Shown: positions 37,552 to 50,721, numbered from the stretch's first letter. The stretch: DNA of 64,000 nt from Thamnidium elegans (GCA_025201345.1 JAIXMG010000019.1:620001-684000); one strand, 5' to 3'. Notes: generated by a model not told the origin, from the letters alone. Numbers and translations: made by a program.

Positions 37552-38370
37552 TTGAGATCTACTTTCGTAGTTCTCAACCATCACAAACTCCAAATTTGCA
37601 CTTGTCTATGTAATTTAAACAATGGCCATATACGTGAACTGCTCTGGACGTTTCCAAAACTTTCTCAATTGCGAACTGATCATCTTCTACCACGGTCAAG
37701 TTCTTTCTGCTGTCTAGTCTTGCTAAGAGATTACCAGATATTTCTTCTAGCGTTGATATATTATAAATATTTAGTAATATATTTTCTATTTATGTTAATT
37801 GCAAACGATTGAAATCCACCGCAATTTCGTATTCATCTACAACCATACTTTTTATCTATGAACTTGATAGTTCCTATAATTTTAGAGGTTGTATCATCTA
37901 AACAGCTATATAGTGACGGAATACACCGCTAATACCGACAGATAATTTTTTTCGTGGTACAAAGCTATTGTCGACATGGTCCCTATCTGATCTTGTGAAA
38001 TTCTTCTAGTAAATTTGACTACTGGTAAATACACGAACACGAGATCCACTCGTTTCCTATTCTGTTTCTTCCTAGACCTCTCTTTGAGAATTGCTGCTTC
38101 ATATATACTTATTTGACTGTTCCCTCTTTCAGATTCTTTATGCAGGCCGGCTGTAAATTGTACGATATCGTCCTCTAAATGGACCAAAAGATGTGCCTTG
38201 AGGCGATTACATACAGATCCTTTACCACAATAACATTTTGTTTCAAAATGAATATGCGGCTCATCTGAAGTATTATCGATTTGGGAAGCAATATTTAAAT
38301 TGTTGGCAGTAGCACTTCTATTTATTGCACGAAGATTAAGTGAAGTGTGGTGTAACCTATCAATAGCCAT
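37552..38370 (-). pseudogene. Broken unknown protein-coding gene
   Basis: A minus-strand frame of 154 codons (38370-37906) starts MAIDRLHHTSLNLRAINRSA. It has a Cys-rich CYCGKGSVCNRLKAHLLVHL, a basic RSRKKQNRKR stretch and then QIGTMSTIALYHEKNYLSVL. After a stop, open coding-like sequence resumes in other frames: SMVVDEYEIAVDFNRLQLT at about 37850-37795, then EQFAIEKVLETSRAVHVYGH and CKFGVCDG at about 37680-37590. The composition is clearly proteinaceous, but I do not recognise the family. It is probably a decayed gene or a transposon-borne gene. Confidence 0.4.
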
Positions 38371-39933
38371 GACAAGCTATTCACTGATTTCAATCATAGT
38401 CGCAAGATAAGCAGCAACGTTACTTGTGCTATTCTCCATATATATCATTGATGTCTGCCCATCTAGTTTATTAAAGCAATTGAACGTAGCAGGGAAAACA
38501 TAGTGATTATTATTTCTGAATGTCAAGAATGCTGAATATTTAACGCCTCTAAAACGTAATGATAAGGTAACTATAATAAAATATAATTAGGCTATCATCG
38601 AAGAAAGAAAATATGGCGTCGCTAATCTATGTTAAGGACAAATAAATTACCAATTTAAATTACAGAGGAAATATAAATTGATATTACAAATATAACAAAA
38701 GATGACAGATAAAGTATAAGTTTATTAAATGTAAATAATAAAAGTACAAGAAATAATAATGGCATTAAACAGATATAAACTCTAAGTTTATACTTATATC
38801 TGTTTTCTGGGTATTTATAATAATTGCAAGAATGATGTTAAATCGGAACGTATAGTTAGGTACGTGCTTTACGAGTATTGCTGCTTATCATTTTTTGTGG
38901 TTCTGTTAGGTCATTACATAAAAACACAGAAGGCATGGTTTGAGCCATTATTTTAAAATTTCTGCCGGGAAACTATTGTAAAGGTGGCGTACCTTCGTTC
39001 GGATTTCTGTCAATACATTAGTTTCGTTCACGTGACGATTTTATGTCAAAAAACGGGATGCGATGGGACACGTTGGTGTAAAACAAGAAAAGGACTTTAC
39101 TGCTATTTACTATATATTTTTGTTTTTTTGTGCCAGTTATTTGGGATTTATTTACTCACGTGATATATTTAATTGTTTTTACATACGTGCTTACCTTGTT
39201 GACAACTTATTTTAGCGCATAATAAAGATGAAAGACAAGTTTTCTCCAATTATAATAGCTCTGACATATTTCTATCTCTTAAATATTCAGAGATACCTGA
39301 ACTTGAAAATAAAAACGTGTTATTAGGTTTCAAAGTAATACATGATAGTTTTATAGATATTTTCGTAGAACACTTTTAGAAAAAATAAAAATTGCTTTCT
39401 TCAGGTTTCGACTTTTCAATGTTCAAAAAACACTTGTTGAAAGACACATCCTGTAGAGGCATTTTGGACATAACATCAGTCCCGGAAAGTCAGTGATGAA
39501 TCAGTCATTTTTTTTAGCGGAAAATATGGATGTCACTCTTACAAGCATTACAGTAAATGAGTTAATATGGAAAGAATACAATTGCGCTTTTGAATAAATA
39601 TGCAAACTTTTTTGACAATATAAAAAAAAAAAAAAAAAACTTTAATTAACGCAACTGTAAATCATCGAGATACAACTTAGTGCATTTAATCTAATTAATC
39701 TAATATGATGTGTTGTTCTCTAGTCTCTTTTACGCTTACTAGTTTTTTTTTTTTTACCCTTCATGGGGGTTTATTATTAACTCACTTTCATTGGTTGGTC
39801 GCTTTACTTCATTACCTATGTGACGTTTTTTATCGGCCACTCGAATAAGTAATGCATTTGTAGTGATCCCTTTTTTTTTTCTTTCTTTCTTTTTCTAATA
39901 ACTTTTTCTAGCAAATTTTAAAGGAAAAAAAAA
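38371..39933. other. Intergenic region, no supported gene
   Basis: About 1.5 kb between the broken minus-strand frame and exportin-1. No frame of coding quality was found. The last 100 nt are a pyrimidine-rich leader for the exportin-1 start. Confidence 0.5.
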
Positions 39934-40586
39934 ATGGCTGATTCTATTTTAGATTTTAGTAAAGAACTCGATGTTACTTTATTAGATCAGGTCGTAATGA
40001 CCTTTTTCACTGGTTCTGGTAGCGAAGTATGTTTTTTCTTCCAAGAAAACTTTACCAAATCCTTTTAATATTTCTCACGAATTTATAATATATTCATGTA
40101 TTTAGCAACAATTAGCTCAACAGATCTTGACTCAATTCCAAGATCATGAAGAAGCTTGGACCAGAGTAGATGGTATTTTAGAGAAATCTTCTGTTCCTCA
40201 AACAAAGGTAAAATATATATATATATAAAGGGGGGGGGGGAGGATATGAAAGTATACATTTTTTTAACGCGTTTGTTTAGTTTATCGCGTTACAAATTCT
40301 TGAAAAATTTGTTCAAACCAGATGGAATACCTTGCAAGCTGATAGTCGAAATGGTAAGAATTGTTGTCAATTCGTTAGTACACCAATCAATTAAACTTTT
40401 TTTTTGTTTTTCTTTATTAGCTATTCGCTACTTCATTGTGAACGTCATCGTAAAGCAATCTTCTGACGAGACAAACTTACTCAAGGAACGTACTTATATC
40501 AACAAGCTTAACATGGTCCTTGTTCAAGTAAATATAACAAAACAAAAAAGAAAAAAAAAACTTTCTTTTTGCTTTAAAAATGTTGT

Positions 40587-40618
<32 letters not shown>

Positions 40619-43600
40619 CTTTTTTTCTTTTATAGATCCTTAAGCAAGAATGGCCTCATAACTGGCCCTCATTCATTCCTGAAATTATTTCTTCTAGTAA
40701 GTCTAATCTTTCTCTTTGTGAAAACAACATGGCCATCTTGAAGCTTTTAAGGTAAAATTAATTTGACGAAAAAAAAAAAAAAAAACTTTTACTAAATTTT
40801 ACTTTATAGTGAGGAAATTTTCGATTTCTCTGCTGAACAAATGACCCAATTGAAGGCATCTACTTTGAAGACACAAATGAAATCAGAGTTCGCAGAGATT
40901 TACAATTTGTGTCGAGAAGTACTTGACAAGGCTGTCAAACCTAGTCTTATCAAGGCTACACTTGAAACCTTGTTAAGATTTGTTCATTGGGTTCCCGTTG
41001 AATATATCTTTGAAACCGATCTTATCCCAATTCTTCGCAACAAGGTAAATAGAGAGAGAAAGAGAGAGTACACGAATACGCGTGTAAAAGAGAACGATTT
41101 ACGATTTTAGATGATGTTGTCTAATACTATTTATTTAGTTCTTTGAAGTACCTCAATTTAGAAACGTTACTTTAAAGTGTTTTACTGAAATCAGTGCTCT
41201 TCAAATCACCGAGAACTACTACGAAAAGATGGTAAGCATGTTCACTAGCATCATGACTGCTACAAATACCATGATTCCTCCCAGTACCAGTACGTATATC
41301 ACCCCCTTTTTTTCTTTTGACGTATAGACTGATATTAATCATACTTTTATAGACATTGCTGAAGTATACGAGAACAGTAATGATGATGATCAAGAGTTTG
41401 TTCAAAATTTAGCACTCTTCCTTACAGGTTATCTTGCTATTCATTTGAAGGTAAAAAAAAAAGAAGAAACGGCCCCCCAAAAAAAAAAAAAAAAAAAAAA
41501 AAAGATTTTATATATGCTAATATAATATTTTAAAAATAGACTGTTGAACGTTATCCTAATAGTCACGAACTTTTGGTTAATGCTCATTTCTATCTTATCA
41601 AGATTTCCCGTGTTGAAGATCGTGAGATTTTCAAGATTTGTTTAGAATACTGGTCCAAGTTAGTCCAAGGTTTGTTTGAAGAAGCTTCTTCTGCAGGCAG
41701 CGGGTCATTATTAGATTTAAACAACATGGGTGGATATAACGGTGCTTCCAGAAAGAACCTTTATATTTCTGTTTTATCCAACCTGAGAGTTGTCATGATT
41801 GAATGTATGGTAAAGCCTGAAGAAGTTTTAGTTGTTGAAAACGATGAAGGTGAAATTGTTAGAGAATTCTTCAAGGAAAGTGATACTATTATCTTGTACA
41901 AGAGTATGAAGGAAGTTCTTGTTTATTTGACCAATCTTGATGTTTCCGATACTGAAGAAATTATGACTACTAAATTGGCTAGACAGGTAAGAGTGCAGTT
42001 CTCATATTTATACAAGAAACGCATTTACTAAAAGTATACATGTAGATGGATGGCAGTGAATGGTCTTGGAATAACCTTAATAAGCTTTGTTGGGCTATTG
42101 GTTCCATTTCTGGTGCCATGAACGAAGAGACTGAAAAACGTTTCTTGGTTACTGTTATTAAGGAGCTTCTTTCTCTTTGTGAAATGAAGCGTGGTAAAGA
42201 TAACAAGGCAGTTGTCGCCTCTAACATTATGTACTGTGTTGGTCAATATCCTCGTTTCTTGAAGGCCCATTGGAAATTCCTCAAGACAGTTGCTAACAAA
42301 TTATTTGAATTTATGCATGAATCGCATGAAGGTGTTCAAGATATGGCTTGCGATACTTTTATCAAGATCTCTCAACAATGTAAACGTCATTTTGTTGTTC
42401 AACAATCTGGAGAAGTATGTCCTTTTGTTGAAGAAATTCTTGATAACGTTAATCGCATCACTTCTGATCTTTCCCCTCAACAAATTCATACTTTCTATGA
42501 AGCCATTGGTTATATGGTTGCTGCTCAAACCAATCCTCCCGCTCAAGAAAGATTGATGAACAAATTTATGGAACTTCCTAATTCAGCTTGGGAGAATATG
42601 ATGAATCAAGCCAAGCAAAATACGGATTGTTTGAATAACCCTAGTGAAATTAAGGTGTTATCTAACGTGTTAAAGACAAATGTTGCAGCTTGTAGATCTG
42701 TTGGATCTGCTTATATTATTCAATTGAGTAAGATTTATATGGATTTATTAGCACTTTATCGTATTGTTGGTAATTTGGTTTCTCAAAGTGTTGCCACTCA
42801 AGGTGAAATCGCTACCAAGACACCCAAGGTTCGTGGTTGGAGAACCATCAAGAAGGAGATTTTAAAGTTGGTTGATTCATATATTGAGTGTACTGACAAT
42901 ATTCAAACTGTTGATGCCAATATGGTTGATCCCTTCTTGGAAGCGGTCTTGAGTGACTATAACTCTAATGTAGATGCTGCTAGAGATGCTGAGGTATTGA
43001 ACGTTATTTCGACCATTATTGATAAGTTACAAGGCTCCATGACCCGTCGTGTTCCTATTATTTTCGAAGCAACCTTTGAACCTACTTTAAATATGATTAC
43101 CAAAGACTTTGCCGAATACCCCGATCATAGAACCGGTTTCTATTCCATGTTGAGAACAATCAATAGACATTGCTTCCCTGCTTTATTAGAATTAGCTCCT
43201 GCTCAATTCAAGCTTTTTATTGATAGTATCGTTTGGGGTTTTAAGCATACTATGCGTGATATTGCAGACCTTGGTCTTGATATCTGTGGTGAGCTTATCG
43301 ATAACATTAGTCGTACCGATCCTTCTGTTGCTGGTGCTTTCTACCAATCTTATTACCTTAGTATCCTTCAAGATATCTTCTTTGTTCTTACTGATCGTGA
43401 TCACAAGAGTGGTTTCAAGGGTCAAACTGAAGTTTTGGCTCGTCTCTTCCAATTGGTATCTAATAATATGATTGCTGTACCACTTTATAACCCCTCTCAG
43501 GTATCTAATCCTAATACAAGTAATGCCGATTTCTTGCGTGATTATGTTTCAACCCTCTTACAAAATGCTTTCCCTCATCTTCAAAGGTAAGATATATATT

Positions 43601-43892
43601 TATTATTATTTTGTAGTGAATTTAACCAATTATATATAATAGTGGTCAAGTTAAGGTCTTTATTCATGCCATGTTCGAATTTAATAATGATCCTAATAAA
43701 TTCAAGTTGGAAGTTCGTGATTTCCTTATTCAATTGAAGGAATTTGCTGGCGAGAATGCAGAACTCTACTTGGAAGAAAAGGAAAACGAGTTGGAAGCTC
43801 AAAGAAAGGCAGAGATGGCAAAAGCATTAGCTATTCCAGGTATGATTAAACCTTCTGAATTACCTGTTATGGATGAAGATGAAGCTCTTTAA
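39934..43892 (+). CDS. CRM1: Exportin-1 / CRM1 nuclear export receptor
   Basis: Karyopherin that exports leucine-rich-NES proteins and RNPs with Ran-GTP. About 12 exons separated by short A/T-rich introns. The N-terminus is [20 protein letters not shown], then [15 protein letters not shown] (importin-beta N-like region) and [17 protein letters not shown] (CRM1 domain). The main exon (42046-43590) carries the NES-groove HEAT repeats, including [20 protein letters not shown] and [20 protein letters not shown]. The C-terminus ends with an acidic [11 protein letters not shown]. The groove cysteine equivalent to human Cys528 is present. The length fits the family (about 1,070 residues) and no frame breaks were seen. 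Confidence 0.95.
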
Positions 43893-44056
43893 ATGCAATT
43901 AGAAAAAAAAATCTATTTTTTTTTTTATGAATATTATACACACATACACAAACAAAGCACATATATTACAAAATAAAATAAAAAAAAAGGAATTATATAT
44001 ATATTATATATATATTATATATATTACAACATAGTAATTAGTTATTAGTTTATTTC

Positions 44057-44455
44057 TTAATGAGATAATTTAATACTAGACGTGTTATGAGGTATATTTC
44101 TATTATAGTCGTCCTCTTCCTCTTCCTCTTCCTCTTCTTCATCTTCGTTTGTAGTACTATTATTGTCGGGAATACTGACTAGACTAGGAGGTATTAAGCT
44201 GTATGTTTGAGACAATAACAGAAATCTTGCATATAAACTTGTTTCGTTCTAATTAAGGGAATTAGTATGTACAATTTATCTCCTTTATCAAAATAATCAT
44301 TTTTTACCTCAAAGTATTCATATATTTCTCTATGATGGAAATAAGCGTGTGCAAAAATACGATAAAGACGTCTAGCAATTGACTGAAAATGCTTTAGTGA
44401 AGGTTCAGGAACGGATATTCTATATAAAAAATGTGTGTCAATTAAAAAGTATACA

Positions 44456-44492
<37 letters not shown>

Positions 44493-45138
44493 CATACTAT
44501 ACCTGCTTGGAAAGTATTTAGAATTGTTTAATAATATGGTTGCACCGTCTAATGTATGTATGATATAATCTATTGCTGGACACTATATAACATGTTGAGT
44601 GACTTTTTTTATAATAAAAGAGTTTTTTTTTTTAGCTTACTGATTGAGTAGACGGATGAGCAGCACAAAGATATAACCAACCATCAGCTTTCATTTCAGG
44701 ACAGTTTTCTCTCGTACATTCAGATTCTAAAGCAACAACAAGTAAACTAAGTTCTAAACATACTTGACTATATATAATATTTAATAAAAAGTCCAAATAG
44801 GTATTTCAAGACTTTGTTTACCGTAAATGTTCGTATTGCCAAACATCATCATCAACATTCTCAGGTAATTGAACTATATATTGAACATGGCTACAGTCTA
44901 ACCGTATTAATTGCTGTAAATACTCTTGTACGTTAAATGAAGACTCTAAAGAATCTAAAGGTTCAAATGGCCATTGAAAAGTATCCTGTATATAAAAAAA
45001 AAAAGTATGAGGATGAAAGTCTTTTTTTTTTTTTTTTATTATTTTATTTTATTTTCTTGAAAGATAAATTACTTCTAAACGTCTACCAGGATAGAGTCTT
45101 CTTAACGTAACTGAAGGTGCTGACACTGTTTCGGTCAT
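44057..45138 (-). CDS. MOB4: MOB4 / phocein-type MOB family protein
   Basis: Component of STRIPAK-type phosphatase-kinase complexes. The gene is split into about six short exons, so no single open frame reveals it. Joined exons read [80 protein letters not shown], the zinc site [52 protein letters not shown], and [20 protein letters not shown] with its two zinc-ligand His. The order and spacing match animal MOB4 closely, rather than MOB1/MOB2. The C-terminal tail is acidic (nine consecutive Glu). It is convergent with exportin-1, with about 165 nt between stops. Confidence 0.88.
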
Positions 45139-45517
45139 GGTTTAAATGTTAACGAGAAAAAGAGAGAGGGGAAGAAATACTAAAACCAACATAGTTTTTC
45201 TTTTTTTTTAAAAAAAACTCGTCTCCTTTTATCGTCACATTAAAAATTCATGCTATTTTTGCTTTTTTATTTTTAAATGTCCTAAAACAGGACGCTTGCC
45301 CTTCTTTACTGTTAGTTCGCTCAGCTGTGCACATGTATAATCTACTGATCATTTGTCTCACCACAGCTAAAATCACATAAATAGTGTACAATACTACTTC
45401 GAATTTGATATAAGTTGTTTCAATAAAAGGTTACCTTTTTACCACTCTACATTTATTACTGTTAGACTTTTCTTATGGCTAAACTGCGTAAAATTCGACA
45501 CACCCGAATAGAAAAAT

Positions 45518-45770
45518 TATGAACGTTACGAAACAGTCGTGACAAATTTAGGTCGCGATGTTTTTAGTTCTGTTGTAAAAGCAAAGTATCAAGAAACAGA
45601 TGAAGAAGTGGCTATTAAACTGATTCATAATAATGAAACAATGTAACTTTTTAATTATCATGCATTTACTAGGTAACAAGTTTCTTATACATGTTGTTTT
45701 TATGTAGTTATATTTAAGGCAGGTCAAAAGAATTAACCTTTCTTAAAAAAAAACTTGGGCAAAAAAAAAA
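45518..45770 (+). pseudogene. Fragment of a Prp4-type protein kinase gene
   Basis: One frame reads YERYETVVTNLGRDVFSSVV, then KAKYQETDEEVAIKLIHNNETM, the first two strands of a kinase N-lobe with the VAIK lysine. The VFSSVV...RNNETM pattern is specific to PRP4 kinases, which phosphorylate splicing factors. A possible intron (GTAACT ... ATGTAG) then leads to codons for GRSKELTFL, matching the family's K-x-K-E-L-x-F-L, but with indels. The glycine loop is damaged (GRDVF for GxGVF). No catalytic loop was found downstream and a TAG precedes the fragment, so it is a decayed partial copy. Confidence 0.7.
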
Positions 45771-46094
45771 ACTGATATTCCTCTAAAATGCTGTCAATTA
45801 TGTAAACTTATGGAATAAAAAAAAAATTACATCCTTCTTTCTTCTTTAATTTTTTCTTTCTCATAATTAACTGGTAAGTATATCTTTTTATTGAGCAAGA
45901 AGAAGAAGACGAAGAAGGGAGTATCAGTTTCATACATAAAAGGATGGTTTTCATATATGATACTCAATTGTATCGCATAAAGAAGCTAAAATGTACATCC
46001 TTTGGCAAAATACTTAACATTATTTATGATAAACCAATCTCAGGGTATGAAATTTTTACTACATTTTTAAAGGTACATTGAAACTCTTTAGCCT

Positions 46095-46260
46095 GCTTGG
46101 ACTTTTGCTCTTCTCGTACTTGTGCTCTACTGTTACTTTTTGCTCTGCTTGGATTTTGGTCTAGTTACTCGGATTCTTGCTCTAGTTACTTGGATTCTTG
46201 CTTTTCTTGTATTTTTTTTTTTTTTTTTTTTTTTTTGCTCTACTTGGACTCTGATTGTGC
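46095..46260. repeat. Degenerate ~21-bp tandem repeat (CTTGCTCTA...GGATT)
   Basis: Two adjacent copies of CTTGCTCTAGTTACTYGGAT plus T lie at about 46166-46207. Several diverged copies of the CTTGGAYT/TTGCTCTA units lie on both sides, interrupted by a T run. The encoded Ser/Leu frame is a by-product of the repeat. Confidence 0.6.
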
Positions 46261-47043
46261 TTGTAATGTTTTTCTTTTTCGCGAAGTGATTTTACCATTT
46301 TCATTTTTGTGAGTACGTTAAATCTACTTTTCTATAACAATTGTTTTTTATAGTAAAGATTGACGATATTTAGTAGCCCTTTTTTATTCATTTATAAATG
46401 AAAGTGCTACAATTAATGACTGTCCAGCTTAGGATAAAAAAAAAAGAATATGTTTTGTATATTTCTCTGGAACAGCTCAAACATAAGAATACTTGTTTAC
46501 ATAAAAGTTACAGTATAACCTCAAATCAGGATAACTAAGAATAGAAAAGAAACTAGTTTTTAACGGATATTTCGCTGCTGACCATTTGTTATTAATATAG
46601 CCTGGAAGAACAATTCCCCATAAAATACAAATGCTTTGTTTTTTTTTGTTTTTAAATGTACCAAAACAGGGTAAACTTCTTATAATTGGCTTGAGTAAAC
46701 TCCTCAGGTGGTACCTTGGTTTAATCAAAAGATTTAGTTTTTAGTAGGGTATTTACTGAGTTGAGTTCATATTAACTACGCAAAAATAGTTTATTAGTGA
46801 TTGTAATAATTCATTTACTGTTAATTTATTATATCTTGTTCGATACAGGCATTTCAACCCTTAAAAGATATAGTTTTTTTTGTAATGCAAATAAAAAATA
46901 TAATGATGGATTTGATGTCATGTAGTCAGTGTAATACACATGTTATTCTGTCAACAATTTTTTTTAAAGCAAATAGATTCTATAAAAGGATCAAAAGACC
47001 TCTTTTACAATTTTATATAAATGACACAATTTATCATGTGAGT

Positions 47044-47046
<3 letters not shown>

Positions 47047-47077
<31 letters not shown>

Positions 47078-47095
47078 CGACAACAACGACAACAA
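47047..47095. repeat. (CAA)n microsatellite
   Basis: About 16 CAA/CGA trinucleotides, upstream of the GT49-type gene. Simple-sequence repeat. Confidence 0.95.
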
Positions 47096-47395
47096 TGATA
47101 ATTGAACAATATAGTACATTATATAAAAAACTTTTTTTTTTTTTTTTTTATATATCTGGTATGACAAGAGTCGCTTATGGGCTCAAGAGGGGCTGAGGAG
47201 GGAAAAATAATAAATAACAAAATCGGGCAGTTGTGTGTAACTAGGTCAAGTGTTTGTTTTATTATTTTTAGAATTTTTTCTGTATATATATATAAAAGCA
47301 TAAGGTCTTTTTTTTTTTTTTTTTTTCTTTTTTCATATATATTATATTTCTCTTTCTCTCTCTCTCTCCCTTTTTTACATATTTAAAAAATAAAA

Positions 47396-48837
47396 ATGGC
47401 AGCAGAATTACAATCATACATGGCGCGTAGAGGTGTCAAAGCCATCATGATGTTAATGGCTCTATCCTGTTTGGCACTTGTCTCAAAATATTATACAACC
47501 GAAAGTAGTTCTTCCTACTACCGTAGAGCTCTTTTCTATAGAAACGATTCATCGTTACAACAAGGTCAATTCAATAGTCATTTTAGCTGGACTGATGGCA
47601 ATGGTAAGCTTTTATGATATTAATAATTAAAAAAAAAATAGTATAAATAACAGTTATAAAAGGTGGTTTACATCAATTACCTATAGAAACCGTTTTATCT
47701 AAATCTTTTTCGTTATCTTCTTATTCTGAACAATCACAAATTATTCCTTATTACTACAAGTCTGAATTGAATATGACGGGAGAAGATATTACAATTGTTA
47801 CACTTGTTACTAGAAATAGAATTCCCAACTTGGCAAGACTTGCTACACAATACCAAGGTACGATTACTAGATAATAATAAACAATAACATGTTCCTAATA
47901 TATAAATGTAGGACCTATTTCTACTACTATTCATATATCAGATGATGAAGAAGGAGAATATACACTTGATATATTACAAGATGCTATGAATAGAAATTCA
48001 GCGATGCGTAAATACGTTGATGTACATGTGGTTCGTGACGAATTTGACCGAGAATTAAATCTTTGGAGAAATGTGGCCAAACTTTTTGCAAGGACTGAAT
48101 ACGTCATGCAACTTGATATTGATTTTTACCCATGTACCAATATTAGAGAATCCGTTTTAAATAATCCACAAGCTATGGCATTACTTCAATCAGGTACTGC
48201 TGCACTTGTAATTCCTGCCTTTGAATTTTCCAAGCAAGAAGAAGGCTTGGACTTTCGTACATTCCCAAAGAGTAAAACGGAGCTTGTAAATCAATATAAT
48301 CAAAATGAAATTGAAATGTTTCATTCATTTTGGTTACCTGGTCATGCCCCCACTGATTATGAACGTTGGACACAGTTAAACAAATCTAATAATACTATTT
48401 ATCCTGTAACAACTTATCAATTCTCATATGAACCTTATGTTATCTTTAAAAATCAAGGATCTCCCTGGTGTGATGAAAGATTTTCTGGTTATGGAAGTAA
48501 CAAAGCTGCTTGCCTTTATGAATTATATATTTCTGGTGTAGATTATTATGTATTACCAGACGATTTTATTATTCATCAAACTCATGCTTATCCTGATCAA
48601 GCTAGAAATGTAGAGGTACTTGATTATTTTTTATTTTTTACTTTTTATACTAATTACTATTATAAACAGAGATATTATAACCGAAGACTATATACACAAT
48701 TTAGGGAAGAAATTTGTATTAGATTAGCACGTCGATTTATCGCTCAAAAGAAATGGGACCATCCAAAATCAGAGAATTTGAGAGACGAATGTGCTTCCAT
48801 TAAACCTTATCAGCGCGCTATCGGAAGATTCGTGTAG
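47396..48837 (+). CDS. Type II membrane glycosyltransferase, GT49/LARGE-like
   Basis: Three introns (after WTDGN, after ATQYQ and after ARNVE). MAAELQSYMARRGVKAIMML contains a short cytoplasmic tail and a hydrophobic anchor (about residues 15-30), giving a Golgi type II topology. The luminal domain begins with ITIVTLVTRNRIPNLARLA. The DxD metal site is VMQLDIDFYPCTN. The GT49 signature region is WCDERFSGYGSNKAACLYEL, followed by LPDDFIIHQTHAYP, close to the C-terminal domain of LARGE and B4GAT1, which transfer glucuronic acid. The fungal substrate is unknown. A few N-x-S/T sites are present. The N-terminal xylosyltransferase domain of animal LARGE is absent. Confidence 0.85.
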
Positions 48838-49234
48838 CTCCCATTTGTTTTTTTTCTTTTTTTCTAAGCCGATTCTTTTTAAAGCCACACTGTTTATTAT
48901 TTTTATTGTACATTATTTCTCTCACTCTCTTTTTTTTTTTTTTTTTTTTTTTTAAAATTTTTATATAAACTGTTAAAACTCGGTGTAATAATAAACATAT
49001 AATTAATTGATATACCTTATATGCTTTGTATTTGTCAAAAAAAAAAAAAAAAAAAAAAAAAAAAGCGGCTCGGAGAGTTTGTTGTACCAAATAACCCATT
49101 GTATTGTCTAAAATAAACTAGCATCTTGATTTAGGATTTATAGTTTTTTATAGCAATTTTTAATCATAGGATAAAGTATAATTAGACTCTTAATTTCCAA
49201 AAGTAGTAGTAGTAGGATGGCCTCTTTCTTTCCG

Positions 49235-49280
<46 letters not shown>

Positions 49281-49498
49281 GTAACGGGCTTGGGAAAGTG
49301 CATAAACAAACACAAGTTTATATACTTTAAGCTTTTTTTTTTTTAAAAAAAAAGTGATGAGGAAAAAACACGTTAAAAACCACCTATTTGTTATATAAAA
49401 GAAAATAAACAGGTTGAAAATATAATATGGGTATATATTGACAGAAAGTGTCAAACTCAATACTCATCTCCCTTTTTTTTATTTTATTTTCACTTAAA

Positions 49499-50721
49499 AT
49501 GTTATATAATGCATACTCTCAAAAATTATCAGGAAGTTCCAGATCAAGAAAGGATCCAGTATCCTACCTAAATATTATGGTAGTTGGATCTACAGGATTA
49601 GGAAAGACTGCATTTGTCCGTACATTTTGTGAGACTTTAAAACAAGATGTCATTCAAGGCTCTTATCGTGAATCAAAGTTTATGGTACTCAACGAGCCTT
49701 TACGAACCACTCGTGAATTATATACTGTTTCAATGCATATTCAAGAACAAAATCAACGAACTGCATTAACCTTAATTGATACACCCGGTTTTACTTCTGG
49801 ATCTGCTATAGAACATCAACTCAAGTATATTTCAAAATATATTGATTATCAATTTGAGCGTACACTTGCAGAGGTATATATTCTCATATTTATTTAAAAA
49901 CTAAAAATAATAAAACTTTTTTTTCTGTGTAGGAATCCAAAGTAAAACGAGACGCTAAAGCACTTGATACTCATATTCACTCTTGTCTTTTCTTTATTGA
50001 TATAAAAAGCATGAACGGATTAAGTGAAGCAGACAGATATATTCTAAAAAAACTAAGTTCTCGAGTCAATGTAGTACCTGTCATTGGTAAATCAGATACA
50101 TTAAGTGTAGCACAATGCGAACAATTAAAGGCTGTATTCCGACGAGAGGTATTTGATATTTTGCAAATTCCTATATACGGTTATATAGAAGTAGACGATG
50201 AAGATAACAACCAACCATTTCCAAAGCAAGAAACTCGATCATCCAATCGAAATAATATACTTAATATGCTTCATGAATGTGTACAAGAAGATCGTGATGA
50301 AGACGCAGCTGCCATGATTGAATACCTCGATAGTATGCCTTTTACCCTTGTCAATTATGAAGAAGATTTACAGACAGGACGGCCTATCAATATCAACCTT
50401 CCCAAGTTTAGTAAAATGTCGATTCAAGATGAACTTTGTCTTAGTGATGATATATCAGACAAGAAAAACAAGTTTATCAAGCAAAATAATTCTAGTGTTA
50501 TATTAGGAAGAGCTTATCCTTGGGCAATTGTTGAATGTTGTAACCCTAACCACTGCGACTTTCAAAAGTTAAAAGATATTCTGCTAACTGGACATAGAGA
50601 TATGCTTCGTATTGATACCTTTGAAAGATACTACGAACATTATCGAACTGAACAATTATTAAAACGTAAGATCAATAGAGCAATGACAGTCAAGTCAAAA
50701 CAAGGTATGCCTTTAGTTTAA
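49499..50721 (+). CDS. Septin-like GTPase, divergent
   Basis: Two exons (49499-49873 and 49933-50721) give 387 residues. The G1 loop is VVGSTGLGKTAFVRTF, G3 is LIDTPGF, and the G4 position reads PVIGKSDTLS, where septins have AKADT. The septin core continues with EVFDILQIPIYGY and, after a long acidic insert, RAYPWAIVECCNPNHCDFQKL, DILLTGHRDMLRIDTFERYY and EHYRTEQL. There is no long C-terminal coiled coil. The insert (about residues 225-310, with EDRDEDAAAMIEYLDSM) is unusual. Septins form membrane-associated filaments at growth sites; this is a divergent paralogue rather than a core CDC3/10/11/12 type. I start at 49499 because the frame upstream lacks an ATG. Confidence 0.82.

Larger units (their letters stand above)
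45139..47395. other. Intergenic region with kinase remnant and simple repeats
   Basis: About 2.3 kb upstream of MOB4 and of the GT49-type gene. It contains the Prp4-kinase fragment, a Ser/Leu-coding degenerate repeat region and a CAA array. No intact gene was found. Confidence 0.5.
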
